Shown: positions 20,470 to 30,366 of the stretch, piece after piece
How the letters are laid out: each line of letters opens with the position of its first letter
Numbering within the stretch: the first letter of the stretch is position 1
From: Torymus aiolomorphi
Taxonomy: Eukaryota; Arthropoda; Insecta; Hymenoptera; Torymidae
DNA length: 64,000 nt
Reading direction: 5' to 3'
Assembly (NCBI GenBank): GCA_036365515.1
Contig: CM070876.1
Span: 107,597,310 to 107,661,309 of the forward strand
Position numbers and translations under genes: made by a program
Notes under the pieces: generated by a model
Seen by the model: the letters and a program-made list of their open reading frames with translations, nothing else
Database searches by the model: none
What the model was told of the DNA's origin: nothing

Positions 20470-20840
20470 CACCTATGGAGTAAAGTACGCTATGTACGCC
20501 CGCGAGGGATTTCATGCCCGAGCGAAGCAAGTGCAGCAACTCGCGGACGTTCATAGCCCTCACTGCTCCTGAGGGCAATATACAATTTTTTATAACTGAG
20601 TGCGTAAAACTCGACTGTAGATGCCTGTTTAGTGTGCGTAAATTACTCCCTTTACGCACTAGTGAAAAAGGGGGTACTTTACGCACGCTAAACAGACATC
20701 TAAAGTCGAGTTTTACGCCATCAGTTATAAAAAATAAAAATAGTAAACGCAACACTTGCGAAAGCCACTCGCTTCGCTCGGGCGTCAAACAATACCCGTG
20801 CAAAAATGACTCGCTTTACGCACTAGTTGCGTAATGTACT
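20470..20840. repeat. Foldback element with GCTTCGCTCGGGC motifs
   Basis: The inner arms at about 20584-20665 and 20668-20740 are inverted copies containing GCGTAAAACTCGA, ATGCCTGTTTAGTGTGCGTAAA and AACTGAGTGCG. Outer parts carry GCCCGAGCGAAGC (20516-20528) and its complement GCTTCGCTCGGGC (20771-20783). GCGTAAA words occur throughout. Reading frames on both strands are artefacts of the symmetry. Confidence 0.65.
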
Positions 20841-20867
20841 ATTCTCGCATCCCAGGCGGAAAGTTAT

Positions 20868-21078
20868 TTGTGCTTAATCCCTGATTTCAGGGTCGAAAAC
20901 GTCACATAACCTCACTCTTAGAAACTTCGACGCTTATGCCCGCTTCGCTCGGGCCGCAAGTCACTGTAGGGGCACTAATCTGGAAAAAGTAGACACACGA
21001 GCATAAGCGTCGCAGTTTCTAAGAGGGAGAAGTACGTGTGGCATTTTATTCCCTGACGTCAGGCAGTAAACACAATAC
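20868..21078. repeat. Second foldback, ~200 bp
   Basis: CTCTTAGAAACTTCGACGCTTATGC (left, from about 20916) is mirrored by GCATAAGCGTCGCAGTTTCTAAGAG (right, ending near 21027). An outer TCCCTGATTTCAGGG/TCCCTGACGTCAGGC pair lies outside. The loop holds the perfect hairpin GCCCGCTTCGCTCGGGC (20938-20954), linking it to the preceding foldback. Confidence 0.6.
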
Positions 21079-21180
21079 TTAATGCGTGGTATGAGAAAAA
21101 ATTAATTATTATCAATTTTATACGATAAGATTTAAAGTATATGATGTTACGTCTTCTGACGTATCATCAAAAGAATTTAA

Positions 21181-21858
21181 GGGGGCTAGACACCTTTTTT
21201 CTCTGAAAGAAGAAGTCACATTTTAATACATAAATGTAAACTAATTATTTCATACTTTTTACATATAAAAGTGGGTATATTTATCTTACCTTAAAACTTT
21301 CTCCGATGGGCCTTTTATATGGTCCAGAACCATAGTCATCGATGAAATAAGTTTTCTCACTAACCGTAAGCTTTGAAATTTTCCTGTGGATGGATTGACT
21401 CCAGATTTGAACTAAATTATTCCTGAATAGTATAATTCTCATATGAGTGTAGGGATTTTTGATCTAATGAGAAAAAAAAAATTGTGCTGTTTTTCAAGAG
21501 TTTTTTTTTTTATTTTTTTAAATTTTTTATATTTTTTCATAATTTTTCTGATGTAAAAATTTTTTCCGACATATAATCCTAAATCCCTACACTCATATGA
21601 GAATTATACTATTCAGGAGTAATTTAGTTCAAATCTGGAGTCAATCCATCCACAGGAAAATTTCAAAGCTTACGGTTAGTGAAAAAACTTGTTTCATCGA
21701 TGACTATGGTTCTGTACCATATAAAAGGCCCATCGGAGAAAGTTTTAAGGTAAGGTAAATATACCCACTTTTATATGTAAAAAGTATGAAATAATTAGTT
21801 TACATTTATGTATTAAAATGTGACTTCTTATTTCAGAGAAAAAAGGTGTCTAGCCCCC
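21181..21858. mobile_element. 678-bp MITE with TTAA target duplication
   Basis: Inverted arms of about 285 bp (21181-21465 and about 21574-21858) begin GGGGGCTAGACACC and end GGTGTCTAGCCCCC. They are flanked exactly by TTAA at 21177-21180 and 21859-21862. TTAA duplications are the hallmark of piggyBac-type transposition. The centre is an A/T-rich loop and no transposase is present, so it would depend on an enzyme supplied elsewhere. Arm-to-arm identity is high, suggesting moderate age. Confidence 0.85.
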
Positions 21859-21862
21859 TTAA

Positions 21863-22260
21863 GAGACAATTACATAAGTAATTTTTTGGTGAAAAACACA
21901 AGTGTAAAAGATTCCAATAACGCCCATATTTGCCACGTGTGGCGTGGTGACGTATGCGGGTAATCGAAACCGTCAACGTCCATCCTCAGCATTTTTATAA
22001 GCGAGGAAATGGACCCGCTAAGAAGTTTTGTGCTAATTTATTCTTTCTAAGTAAAAGAAAAATTGATTATAACCTGATAGACGGCATAAAATAATCAAGA
22101 ATTGAAAAAGCATAGACGAAATAAACAAGCAAACGAACGCTTTCGAAAAAGGCCAAGAATGCAAAGAGCACCTCCAAATAAACAATTGACTACATTGAAA
22201 AAAAATTTGGCACATGAGACGTCCCCAATCTAAGACATAGATCGCCCGGCCAATTCCGTA
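21863..22260. other. Unassigned noncoding DNA
   Basis: Contains a GC-richer patch around 21930-22000 (GCCACGTGTGGCGTGGTGACG) and otherwise ordinary AT-rich DNA. I see no gene or repeat. Confidence 0.3.
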
Positions 22261-22267
22261 TGTTGAC

Positions 22268-22523
22268 GCCTCCTAACCATAAAATGTTACCTCAGTGGAA
22301 AAGTCAATATGAGTCCATTTCAAAAACACATTCAATAAAATGGTGACTCAAATTTCTGTTCTATATAATTCTAATTTGATGCAACGTTCAATAGAATTTT
22401 ATGTCCAGTTAGAATTATATTGAACTGAAATTTGCGTTCGCATTTTATTGAACGCGTTTTTGAAATAGAATCATATTGACTTATCTTCTGAGATATAATC
22501 TTATGGTTAGGAGGTATCGATGT
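22268..22523. repeat. Foldback, 256 bp
   Basis: CCTCCTAACCATAAAAT near the left end pairs with ATCTTATGGTTAGGAGG at the right end. Inside them AAGTCAATATGA, TTTCAAAAAC and CAATAAAATG are mirrored as TCATATTGACTT, GTTTTTGAAA and CATTTTATTG. It is imperfect but extends through both arms. No coding capacity. Confidence 0.65.
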
Positions 22524-22828
22524 ATGTAATACCAGTGAAGGAGCTCTCCCATCCTTTTTAGGGGTAGGAGACGTGCCTAGACGAGTGCGCCGCACGGCTG
22601 TGGAGCAGACGTCCCGAAAAGAGGCGGAAGAGAGCCCTGATTGGTACAACAGGCGTACGCAGCGGTACAATAGACATACATAGTCTCAAGGCGACCTCCG
22701 TCCTATACGCAGAGACATCTCACATGCCAGAGATTTTTCAGTGTAGAATTCGATCGCACACAAATGTTAAGGCCATGTAAAAATCAACAAAACTCGCCGG
22801 TAAAAAGATAAAGCCAACTTTTTTGTAT
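22524..22828. other. Unassigned noncoding DNA
   Basis: Mixed-composition sequence with a GC-richer part (22560-22680). The minus-strand frame through it shows no domain. Nothing else is recognised. Confidence 0.3.
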
Positions 22829-23412
22829 TGTGAAGTCCGGAATTAAGGAAAAGACAAATAATAATTGTGATATAAATATTTATTTATAAAATAATTTTAT
22901 TTACCAATAGATCTAATGTACAATGGATCCTTGATTTTATGTATAATTTCGCTGTATAATCGCTTGTTAAATTGATCTTATGCGTATATAATGTGGTTAG
23001 CACTTATAGTTGCTTATTAATAAAATTATGCCCTCGTATGTCGTCTGGGGCAGACGGAGCTCGCGATCGGTGTATTCTCCACGCTGTAACTAATTGTGCG
23101 GGTGATCTCCACTTATTTTATAACACTATTAAATTAGGTTAAAGATGATCTTGACGATAAGTCGATATCATCTTGTTAACAAATTAAGTACACGCTTAAA
23201 CGTAAGCCGTTCGATTTCCAATTAAAAGTGCTGAGTGTATACAAAAATTCGATGCACGTATACTTTTATAATTTCCGTCGTTCGCTACGTCACGCGCATG
23301 CGTTGTCGAAATACTGCGTTCTTTAAATTCGTAATCATATAATTTTTTGGGTCAGGAAATTACTGATGGAAATATGAATATTTAATTTTAAGAATACGTC
23401 ACGGACGTAACA
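22829..23412 (-). repeat. LTR of a Gypsy element related to Gypsy-2
   Basis: On the minus strand it starts TGTTACGTCCGTGACG and ends GACTTCACA, paralleling the Gypsy-2 LTRs at 40514 and 54232. They also share GTTAAAGATGAT, the GCTACGTCACGC segment and the terminal ACGTC...GACGT inversion, but the body is diverged. A purine-rich tract (CTAAGGGAAGAGG on the minus strand) follows at 23413-23425, then about 150 bp that match the 3' internal part of Gypsy-2 near 41662-41760. This is therefore the 3' LTR end of a truncated minus-strand element. Confidence 0.75.
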
Positions 23413-23425
23413 CCTCTTCCCTTAG

Positions 23426-23774
23426 ACTGTTGTATGTCCTAGAGATTCAAGAATTATAGGAATAGTAGAACCATCAGTAATTTTCTGTTTCAAAAGGTTC
23501 AATAATACTAACAATTCAAATAATAAAAACAATAATAAAAATTCAATAAATTTAACCCATTCGTACCGAAACCCCTTTCCCGGGGAAAAAGTGACTTTTT
23601 TTGTATATTATAATTGTGAAGGCTTCAACTAAGATCAATCTACAGTTTTTTCTTCAAAAGAGTCGATAAGTACTATTTTCCAAGTGGGTCCTGGAGGACC
23701 CATATGGTCTTGATGAAATTCTTTTTATTAAATCAGAAAATGTTTATATTTAACTAAATTATTTATTTACATAG

Positions 23775-23775
<1 letters not shown>
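23426..23775 (-). mobile_element. 3' internal remnant of the truncated Gypsy relative
   Basis: The first part matches 41670-41870 (ACCATCAGTAATTT, AAAAGGTTCAATAATACTAAC, repeated AATAATAAAAACAATA words). The later part (23580-23770) is unassigned. No coding sequence of the element survives here. Confidence 0.55.

Positions 23776-23778
<3 letters not shown>

Positions 23779-23857
<79 letters not shown>
23779..23857. repeat. TA microsatellite
   Basis: (TA)n of about 75 bp leading straight into cassette C. Confidence 0.95.
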
Positions 23858-24065
23858 TATGAAACGCTAGTTATGCAGACACTTTCCGAAATTTAAATAG
23901 ACTTATGCAGACAGAGACCGACTTATGCAGACGTCAGCATAAGTAGAGGGATTATTTCTTTAGTCACGCTAGACTTGTGCAGACACTTGTATAAACGGTA
24001 CTACACTTATGCAGACAGGTCACGTGGTCTTATACATTGGTGTCAGCATAAGTCGATGTTCATAT
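23858..24065. repeat. Microsatellite-framed cassette C (tag ACTTATGCAGAC)
   Basis: Begins TATGAAACGCTAG, then carries the tag TTATGCAGAC or ACTTATGCAGAC at about 23870, 23900, 23920 and 24007, the variant CTTGTGCAGAC near 23972, and the near-complement GTCAGCATAAGT near 23932 and 24043. The shared core ATTATTTCTTTAGTCACGC lies at 23951-23969. TA tracts bound it on both sides. Confidence 0.75.
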
Positions 24066-24066
24066 G

Positions 24067-24137
<71 letters not shown>

Positions 24138-24140
24138 AAA
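24067..24140. repeat. TA microsatellite between cassettes C and D
   Basis: (TA)n of about 65 bp, ending TATGTATAAATATATG, the same junction that introduces cassette C. Confidence 0.95.
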
Positions 24141-24352
24141 TATATGAAACGCTAGTTATGCAGACACTTTCCGGAATTGAAATAGACTTATGCAGACAGA
24201 GACCGACTTATGCAGACGTCAGCATAAGTAGAGAGATTATTTCTTTAGTCACGCAAGACTTGTGCAGACACTTGTATAAACGGTATTATACTTATGCAGA
24301 CAGGTCACGTGGTCTTATACATTGCTGTCAGCATAAGTCCATGTTCATATGA
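24141..24352. repeat. Microsatellite-framed cassette D, near-copy of C
   Basis: Colinear with cassette C, with roughly ten substitutions over about 210 bp and the same tag ACTTATGCAGAC. Core ATTATTTCTTTAGTCACGC at 24236-24254. Together with the intervening TA tract, C and D form a tandem duplication of about 280 bp. Confidence 0.75.
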
Positions 24353-24375
24353 TTATATATATATATATATATATA

Positions 24376-26528
24376 CACACACAGTGCGTTCCAAAACTAT
24401 AGAAACACCTAGTTGTAACACGATAAACGTAGCGTAGACCTTGCAAATGATATAATAACCGGGCCAATCTTTCTTTAACGTATTTTAAACATGAAATTTG
24501 AACGAAATCATTTGTTTCTAGGGATTAAAAGACATCAAAATATCTTTTTTAATCACTTTATTTAAAAAATAAACAAATTATCATTAATTTTGCCGTCCCA
24601 TAACTATAGAAACACTATAAAAATTCGCTATTAAACTGAGTAATACTTCTATTTTTATTTATAGTTTTTATTAAATTGTTATCAAATAATATAAATTTGA
24701 CTATTTTTATATATAGAATATATTTATTTTCAGAAGATAGTCGACTTTTTCTTAATAACTTATTAAATAATTTAATTTTCAACTGCGTTTTTACACAATA
24801 GTTTATATAACAAATATTTTAATCTTATTTTGGCTTATAAAATTAATTTTTTATGTATGTTTATGTTTATAATTTCGCTATCTGTTACTCCCAGCCCAGT
24901 TTATATGTGTTTTACTGACCCACTGTCGGTAATGCAGATTCTTTTTTAACCTGCAGTAAAAATCGGCGTAACGACGAAAGCTTTTTGCAGTTCATTTGAT
25001 TGTTTAAGTAGTACGCATATACGTATTTCACTTGTTCACCCCTTGTTGACATTAAGATTTGAGTTATAATTAAATATATTTTCTATTGTATAGAGTTATT
25101 TTTTGTAACAAACTTACAACGCCAAGAGGTAAATATTTAACTGATCCTGAAAAGGACGAATTCCAGCATACCGTGAAACTGGGTTAAGTCTTAGAAAGAT
25201 ATCACAGAAGCTTGGTAGATCTTTGAAAGTTATTCATAGTTTTTTAAAAGATCCTTCACTGTATGGTACGAAAAAAACAGGTGGCCGAAAAAGTAAGATT
25301 ACGCCTCGATTGCAACGGCAAATTGTTAACTTAGCTAGTAATTCTATGATTAGTTTGAATAATATCAAAAGACGATTACCAGTAACCATTTCTAAATCAT
25401 CGGTACATCGAGTATTGCAACAATCTACTGTTATCACTAGACAAAAAATGCAGAAAGCTCCGATATTACTGCCAAGACATAAAGATGCTAGACTCGAGTT
25501 TGCTAAATTGAATATGAATACAAACTTTAAAATGATAAATAATTATTAACGTTTTAGATTAACGAAAAACTGTGATGATTTTTAATTTTTAAGGTGGTAT
25601 TCTCAGATGAAAAAAAATTTAACCTTGACGGACCAGATGGAGTGCACTCTTATTGGAGAGATTTACGAAAAAATCCCCAATACTTTTCCCGTAGAAATTT
25701 TGGTGGTGGCAGCTTAATGGTATGGGGAGCATTTAGTTTTCATGGAATCTTGCCGTTGGCATTTCGATCTTGCAAAATGAATTCAGCAGAGTACATTCGT
25801 GTGTTGGAAACTAATTTATTACCTTTTTTGGACAGCAATGAACATTTAGATCTAATTTTTCAGCAAGACAATGCGGCAATACATGGAAGTCGCGAAACAA
25901 AACAATGGTTAACTGATAATGACATTTTAGTTTTAAAATGGCCTGCGTGTTCTCCGCACATGAACCCAATAGAAAATCTTTGGGGTATTCTTGTTCGTGA
26001 AGTGTATGCCGATAATAAACAATACAATTCTGTTCGAGAGTTAAAAAATATAGTCCTGCAAGCATGGCGGGCGATTCATGTAAATACCATAAATAAATTG
26101 GTCGCCAGTATGCAGAGCCGTATTTTTGAATTAATAAAAAACAAAGGTGGGCCAACAAAGTATTAAAATTTATTTATTTTATGTATTAAATTATTCAAAT
26201 TTGTATTATTTTGTTTAAAATTAATGTAAACTAATATTTTATAAATAATTAATGAAAATGAATAGAAGTATTACTCAGTTTAATAGCGAATTTTTATAGT
26301 GTTTCTATAGTTATGGGACGGCGAAATTAATGATAATTTGTTTATTTTTTAAATAAAGTGAAAAAAAAATATTTTGATGTCTTTTAATCCCTTGAAACAA
26401 ATGATTTCGTTCAAATTTCATGTTTAAAATACGTTAAAGAAAGATTGGCCCGGTTATTATATCATTTGCAAGGTCTACGCTACGTTTATCGTGTTACAAC
26501 TAGGTGTTTCTATAGTTTTGGAACGCAC

Positions 26529-26534
<6 letters not shown>
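24376..26534 (+). mobile_element. Tc1/mariner-like transposon with ~270-bp TIRs
   Basis: The terminal inverted repeats (about 24376-24653 and 26261-26534) are nearly identical. They start CACACACAGTGCGTTCC and contain two internal ACTATAGAAACAC words, one outer and one inner, an IR/DR-like arrangement. TA flanks both ends. A broken DD34E-type transposase lies between. TA microsatellites surround the insertion, which fits a TA-specific integrase landing in (TA)n. Confidence 0.9.
25119..26166 (+). pseudogene. Tc1-like transposase, disrupted
   Basis: The N-terminal part (25119-25549) contains a helix-turn-helix region GLSLRKISQKLGRS and a GRKSKITPR linker. An apparent one-base loss near 25151 shifts the frame, and no ATG remains at the expected start. 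The catalytic part (25594-26166) has the three acidic residues in FSDEKKFNLDGPDG (about 25600), QQDNAAIHG (about 25861) and NPIENLWG (about 25966), with WPACSPHMNPIENLW typical of Tc1 enzymes. The two parts are separated by 44 bp ending TTTTTAAG, which could be a small intron or a decay product. The enzyme would cut and paste the element at TA. This copy cannot make it intact. Confidence 0.85.
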
Positions 26535-26536
<2 letters not shown>

Positions 26537-26571
<35 letters not shown>

Positions 26572-26580
26572 GTATATAAT
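26537..26580. repeat. TA microsatellite
   Basis: (TA)n directly right of the Tc1-like element and left of the next long-TIR element. Confidence 0.9.
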
Positions 26581-27257
26581 GTTATTGTAAAAGTGCGGTT
26601 TAGATTTGGATTTAATTATGTTTTTTTGGACTTGTGTATAAATTAATGTTTAAAATATATAATTCTGTTTACATTTATATATTTTTATATATTGTTCATT
26701 CCATGTCAGATTTACATTGATGTTTTTTTTTATGAATGAAATATTTTTTATGAATCTTCATAAAAAAATATTTGATACGTATTTTCTTATTTTTCTTTTA
26801 ACCTCATAATTTTAGACTTATGATTTTTCGAAATTTAGGGTTATAACAAAGGAACGTTTTTGAAACGCTTGCATTTCAATGAATTATCATTGTAAAAAAT
26901 TCTTTCAGAACAGGAAATGTTAGGATTTTTTCTCAACTTTTCAGAAATTCAAACAAAAATTTGTTAAGAATCTTCGCTCTATTAAAATTTTATTAAATAA
27001 AGGAAAAAGTGATTTTTTTATTACTTGAGAATTTTTTATATTCATATTTAACGAAAAATAATAATCTTTGAAGTTTTAAGAATCTTTTGGTTCTTTTCCG
27101 ATAATTGAATGAGGTTTAGTTTAAAAGTTATAAGCAAATTAAAAGCACCGTGCGCTAAGTCTGCCATGAACGATATCGAGCGTCTAATTTTTTGTTTGTG
27201 TGTATCTATTAGTTAGGTATTGTATCTCTAATAAAGTTCGCTTTTTTCGTCATTTAC

Positions 27258-27464
27258 ATGATGTCGTCTGTAAGATTTAAGTCCCGTTGTTGCAATCCTT
27301 TTAGAGAATCATTACATTCTGGACGAAGTAAGAATTTACGGCGACCATTTGAATCAATGTTGAAAAAAATAGATTGTTTGAAGGCAAATGATGTCTTATG
27401 TCCCTCGTGCAGGTTACGCATCGGAAAAATGACTTCTAAAGGTTCTAGTATTTATTTTTTTTAA
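27258..27464 (+). CDS. Small Cys-rich ORF inside the long-TIR element
   Basis: 68 residues starting MMSSVRFKSRCCNPF. A CCNPF motif is followed by Ser/Arg-rich sequence, a LRRPFESMLKK segment and a second cysteine pair CPSCRLRIGK. This CCNPF...CxxCR layout looks like a small zinc-binding N-terminal module that I associate with repeat-encoded ORFs in insects, but I cannot name the family. The ORF ends 14 codons after the second pair and is probably truncated. It is the only coding signal between the arms. Confidence 0.45.
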   Translation: MMSSVRFKSRCCNPFRESLHSGRSKNLRRPFESMLKKIDCLKANDVLCPSCRLRIGKMTSKGSSIYFF

Positions 27465-27701
27465 TATCATTCTAAGAATGATAATCTAATTATTTACAAT
27501 TTAGAAGAGCAATTTAAAAAAGCAAAGGAACAACAAATTAAAAAGTATTTAAAAATTAAATCCTTCAAGATTACTTGTTTGATATACTTATTCTTTATAT
27601 TATTACGTAATAAAAGACGTTATTATGGGTTCTGAAATTTATCGTAATGAATATCTGTTTAATGTACTTACTTCTTGCTTTCTCCAGAAAAGATCCAGAA
27701 A
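27465..27701. other. Centre of the long-TIR element, no further gene
   Basis: A-rich sequence (AATTTAGAAGAGCAATTTAAAAAAGC and following) that could be decayed continuation of the small ORF; no motif is preserved. Confidence 0.3.
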
Positions 27702-28129
27702 AGCGAACTTTATTAGAGATACAATACGTAACTAACACATACAAACAAAAAATTAGACGCTCGATATCGTTCATGGCAGATTTAGCGCGCGGTGCTTTTA
27801 ATTTGCTTATAACTTTGAAACTAAACGTCATTCCATTATCGGAAACGAACCAAAAGATTCTTAAAACTACAAAGATTATTATTTTTCGTTAAATATGAAT
27901 ATAAAAAATGCCCAGGTAATAAAAAATCACATTTTTCCTTTATTTCATAAAATTTTAATAGAGCGAAAATTCTTAACAAATTTTTGTTTTAATTTCTGAA
28001 AAGTTGAGAAAAAATCCTAACTTTTCCTCTACTGAAAGAATTTTATACAATGATAATTCATTGAAATACAAGCGTTTCGAAAAAACTCCTTTGTTATAAC
28101 CCTAAATTTCGAAAAATCATAAGTCTAAA

Positions 28130-28275
28130 ATTGTCAACACGAGCTGTGGGCTAGCCAATTTTACTCCCGTGGAGCGTATACTATTTTTTTGCCTAGCGAG
28201 GCCGAAAATACAACATTCGCGATCAGGCGCCGGGAGCGAAAGTGGTACTTTCGGCCCGCTAGGCAAAAAGAATAT
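28130..28275. repeat. GC-rich hairpin insertion in the right arm
   Basis: Present only in the right arm. TTTTGCCTAGCGAGGCCGAAA and TTTCGGCCCGCTAGGCAAAA form the stem, with a GC-rich loop. It breaks the symmetry of the arms, so it inserted after they formed. Confidence 0.6.
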
Positions 28276-28455
28276 TTCAATCATAAAAAAAACATCAATA
28301 TTAATGTGACTTGGAATGAACAATATATATAAATATATAAATGTAAACAGAATTATATATTTTAAACATTAATTTATACACAAGTCCCAAAAAACATAAT
28401 TAAATCCAAATTTAAACCGCACTTTTACAATAACTTTAAATACGTATATATAAAG

Positions 28456-29539
28456 TGTAATGCGTGCGCGAGTTAGGTAATTCGAGATTCGAGTTGCCCG
28501 CGCCGAGCAGGCATGCTCACTGGGGGCGCGAGCGCGCGAGCATCCTGACCGGGTTAGAACGGTCTCGTGACGCGTAATATGCTCGTCGCGTACCCGCGAA
28601 GCTGCTACGGCTTTATGCGATTCACGGCAGGCATCCCCGTGTCTGCCATCGCGCCGTGAACTTCTCTTCAGCGTGTCTCTCGAAAGTTATTGCGTTCGCG
28701 CCGTGTAGTTTTTTATATATAGCCTTACCGCCAGTGAAGTAGAGGCGCATACTAACGTGCGAGTAAGAGAGAGGGAGAGAGAGATACCGCAACGCGTGTG
28801 CACGAGCAAGGCACGAGACAGCGAGCGAGGAGCCGGCAGCCAGCCCGCCTGCCAGCCGACCCTAATCAGCGAGTAGGAGAGAGACCGAGAGACATAGAGC
28901 GCGACTACTGCGCGAAGGAGAGAGAGCGAGACAGAGCCGAGTGTACCGGTTGCTCCTTCAAAAGTAAGTCTTAATCTCTCATCTCTCGCGTTAAATGTAA
29001 AGGTTTGAACGGAAATCGCCCCGTGCAAGCTTTCTGTACCGTGTACGTGCGGGTGTGTGTCAGCCCGCCGTACTTTAACACCGCGCGCGAGAGTAGTAAC
29101 TTCGCCGCGCGCCTTATCGTTCGCGCGTTTGAATATTAACTGTCGCGCCAGAACTAACTTATTGTTTTAATCAGCACTTGCGAGGTGCTTGTATTTATTA
29201 GTGATTTTAATATACTGTGATATCTAGTTACTCGCCACGTTGTTCTTTGCAACCTGTCCTTCTCCCGGATACCGCTGTCTCCGTGGGAAAACGAATCCGC
29301 CAGTTGTTTTCATTTCTGAGCATAGCGGCCGCGCGCTTTACTCTTCAAGCGCGCGCTTTTCACTCAGCGATCCAATTAGTTGGAAAGCGAAGTTCACGTG
29401 CGATCTTCACGTTGTTTTCGGGATTCCAGGAGCAGATCCTCGGGCAAGTCATTTTAGTCTGACACCCGCGGCACCGTGTTCTAGGGCATCGCTGGCCTGT
29501 GGGGTTTTGGGATTTCCCCCCACTAGTCATCCCATTACA
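28456..29539 (+). repeat. Gypsy-1 5' LTR
   Basis: A 1084-bp segment with perfect 7-bp terminal inverted repeats TGTAATG/CATTACA. It is followed after two bases by a TGG-starting primer binding site. It is much GC-richer than its surroundings, with GA-rich tracts (28765-28795, 28915-28935) and a TATA-like TTTATATATAG at 28713-28723 as possible promoter. A long minus-strand frame in it is not a gene. Confidence 0.8.
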
Positions 29540-29541
29540 AC

Positions 29542-29562
29542 TGGCGCCACAACGTTTTGGGG
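29542..29562 (+). other. Gypsy-1 primer binding site
   Basis: TGGCGCCACAACGTTTTGGG begins 3 bp past the LTR end; TGG complements the tRNA CCA end. The tRNA species is not identified. Confidence 0.6.
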
Positions 29563-30366
29563 GTGGAGAAGGACCCGCGGTGCGTACGTGATTCGCGGCG
29601 AAGCTTGGCGCGAAGAAGCTCAGCAGCGTAGCTGAGCGTAAGCTGTAAAGAAATGCTCTTCGTGCCGCAGCTCGTAGGCGCGTGTGTGCGTGTGCGTGAC
29701 ACAGCCGTGGTGTTGCCAGAGTGCGGTCGAGAGCTTAGGCGAGCGATAGGCAATAAACTTGGACCTAGAGTGCCGATGAGGGGAGATATTTATCGCGAAA
29801 TTTTTGTGCGTTAGGTAATTGTTTTTAACAATTAAACATTTTTTAATAACAATTAATTTTTTTTTAACTACAAAAATTTTTTTTTAAGCGATAATTAATT
29901 TTTTTTAATTAATTTTTTTCTCGACTCGAAAATTTTTTTTCTCCTCTCGTATTTCCGATACGAATTATTTTTTTTGGACGAAAAATAAAATTTTTTTTTC
30001 TTTTCTCGTGCAGTTAGTAGAACAAAAAGTTGACTGTGCGCCTGAGTAAAAACTCGAGCGCAAAAGTCCCCTCGAACTTTAAAGTTGTGTTTTTTAATTT
30101 TTTTAGGTGAAAATTGTATTTATTTTTTATGTTTCTTTGTGATATTGTCCGTTTTGACTCATATATATATTTTTTTCACATATATTTATTTTAAAATTAC
30201 AAGTGCGTGTAGTTGAGCGTAATTAATTACAAATACTAACTAATTACAGAAATAGTTTTTTTTAGAGCCGCATATGGGAAACTCTCGTGCGTTATCGAGG
30301 TTAAAAGCAACCGCCGTAGCTCTTAGAAAATAACCCGAGTTCGAGCTGAAAAAGCTAGCTCACGGG
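29563..30366 (+). other. Gypsy-1 5' untranslated leader
   Basis: About 800 bp of noncoding leader. The first 200 bp are GC-rich, then a stretch of T/A homopolymers (29815-30190). No gene is seen. Confidence 0.5.

Larger units (their letters stand above)
26581..28434. mobile_element. Long-TIR element (~665-730-bp arms)
   Basis: The left arm 26581-27243 and right arm 27702-28434 are inverted copies beginning TTATTGTAAAAGTGCGG. They share GTTATAACAAAGGA, CATTTCAATGAATTATCATTG, AAGTTGAGAAAAAATCCTAA and GATATCGAGCGTCTAATTTT, or complements. The right arm carries an extra hairpin of about 145 bp (28130-28275) with TTTGCCTAGCG...CGCTAGGCAAA. The central 460 bp contain one small ORF. It may be a derivative of a larger transposon with very long arms; the superfamily is not identified. 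Confidence 0.7.

Noticed and set aside
22371..22670. 99-codon minus-strand ORF near the 256-bp foldback
   Set aside because: Runs through the foldback arm into unassigned DNA, with no domain and no splice or promoter evidence.
28687..29028. 113-codon minus-strand ORF
   Set aside because: Lies inside the Gypsy-1 LTR and is antisense to it, with composition driven by GA-rich tracts; no domain seen.
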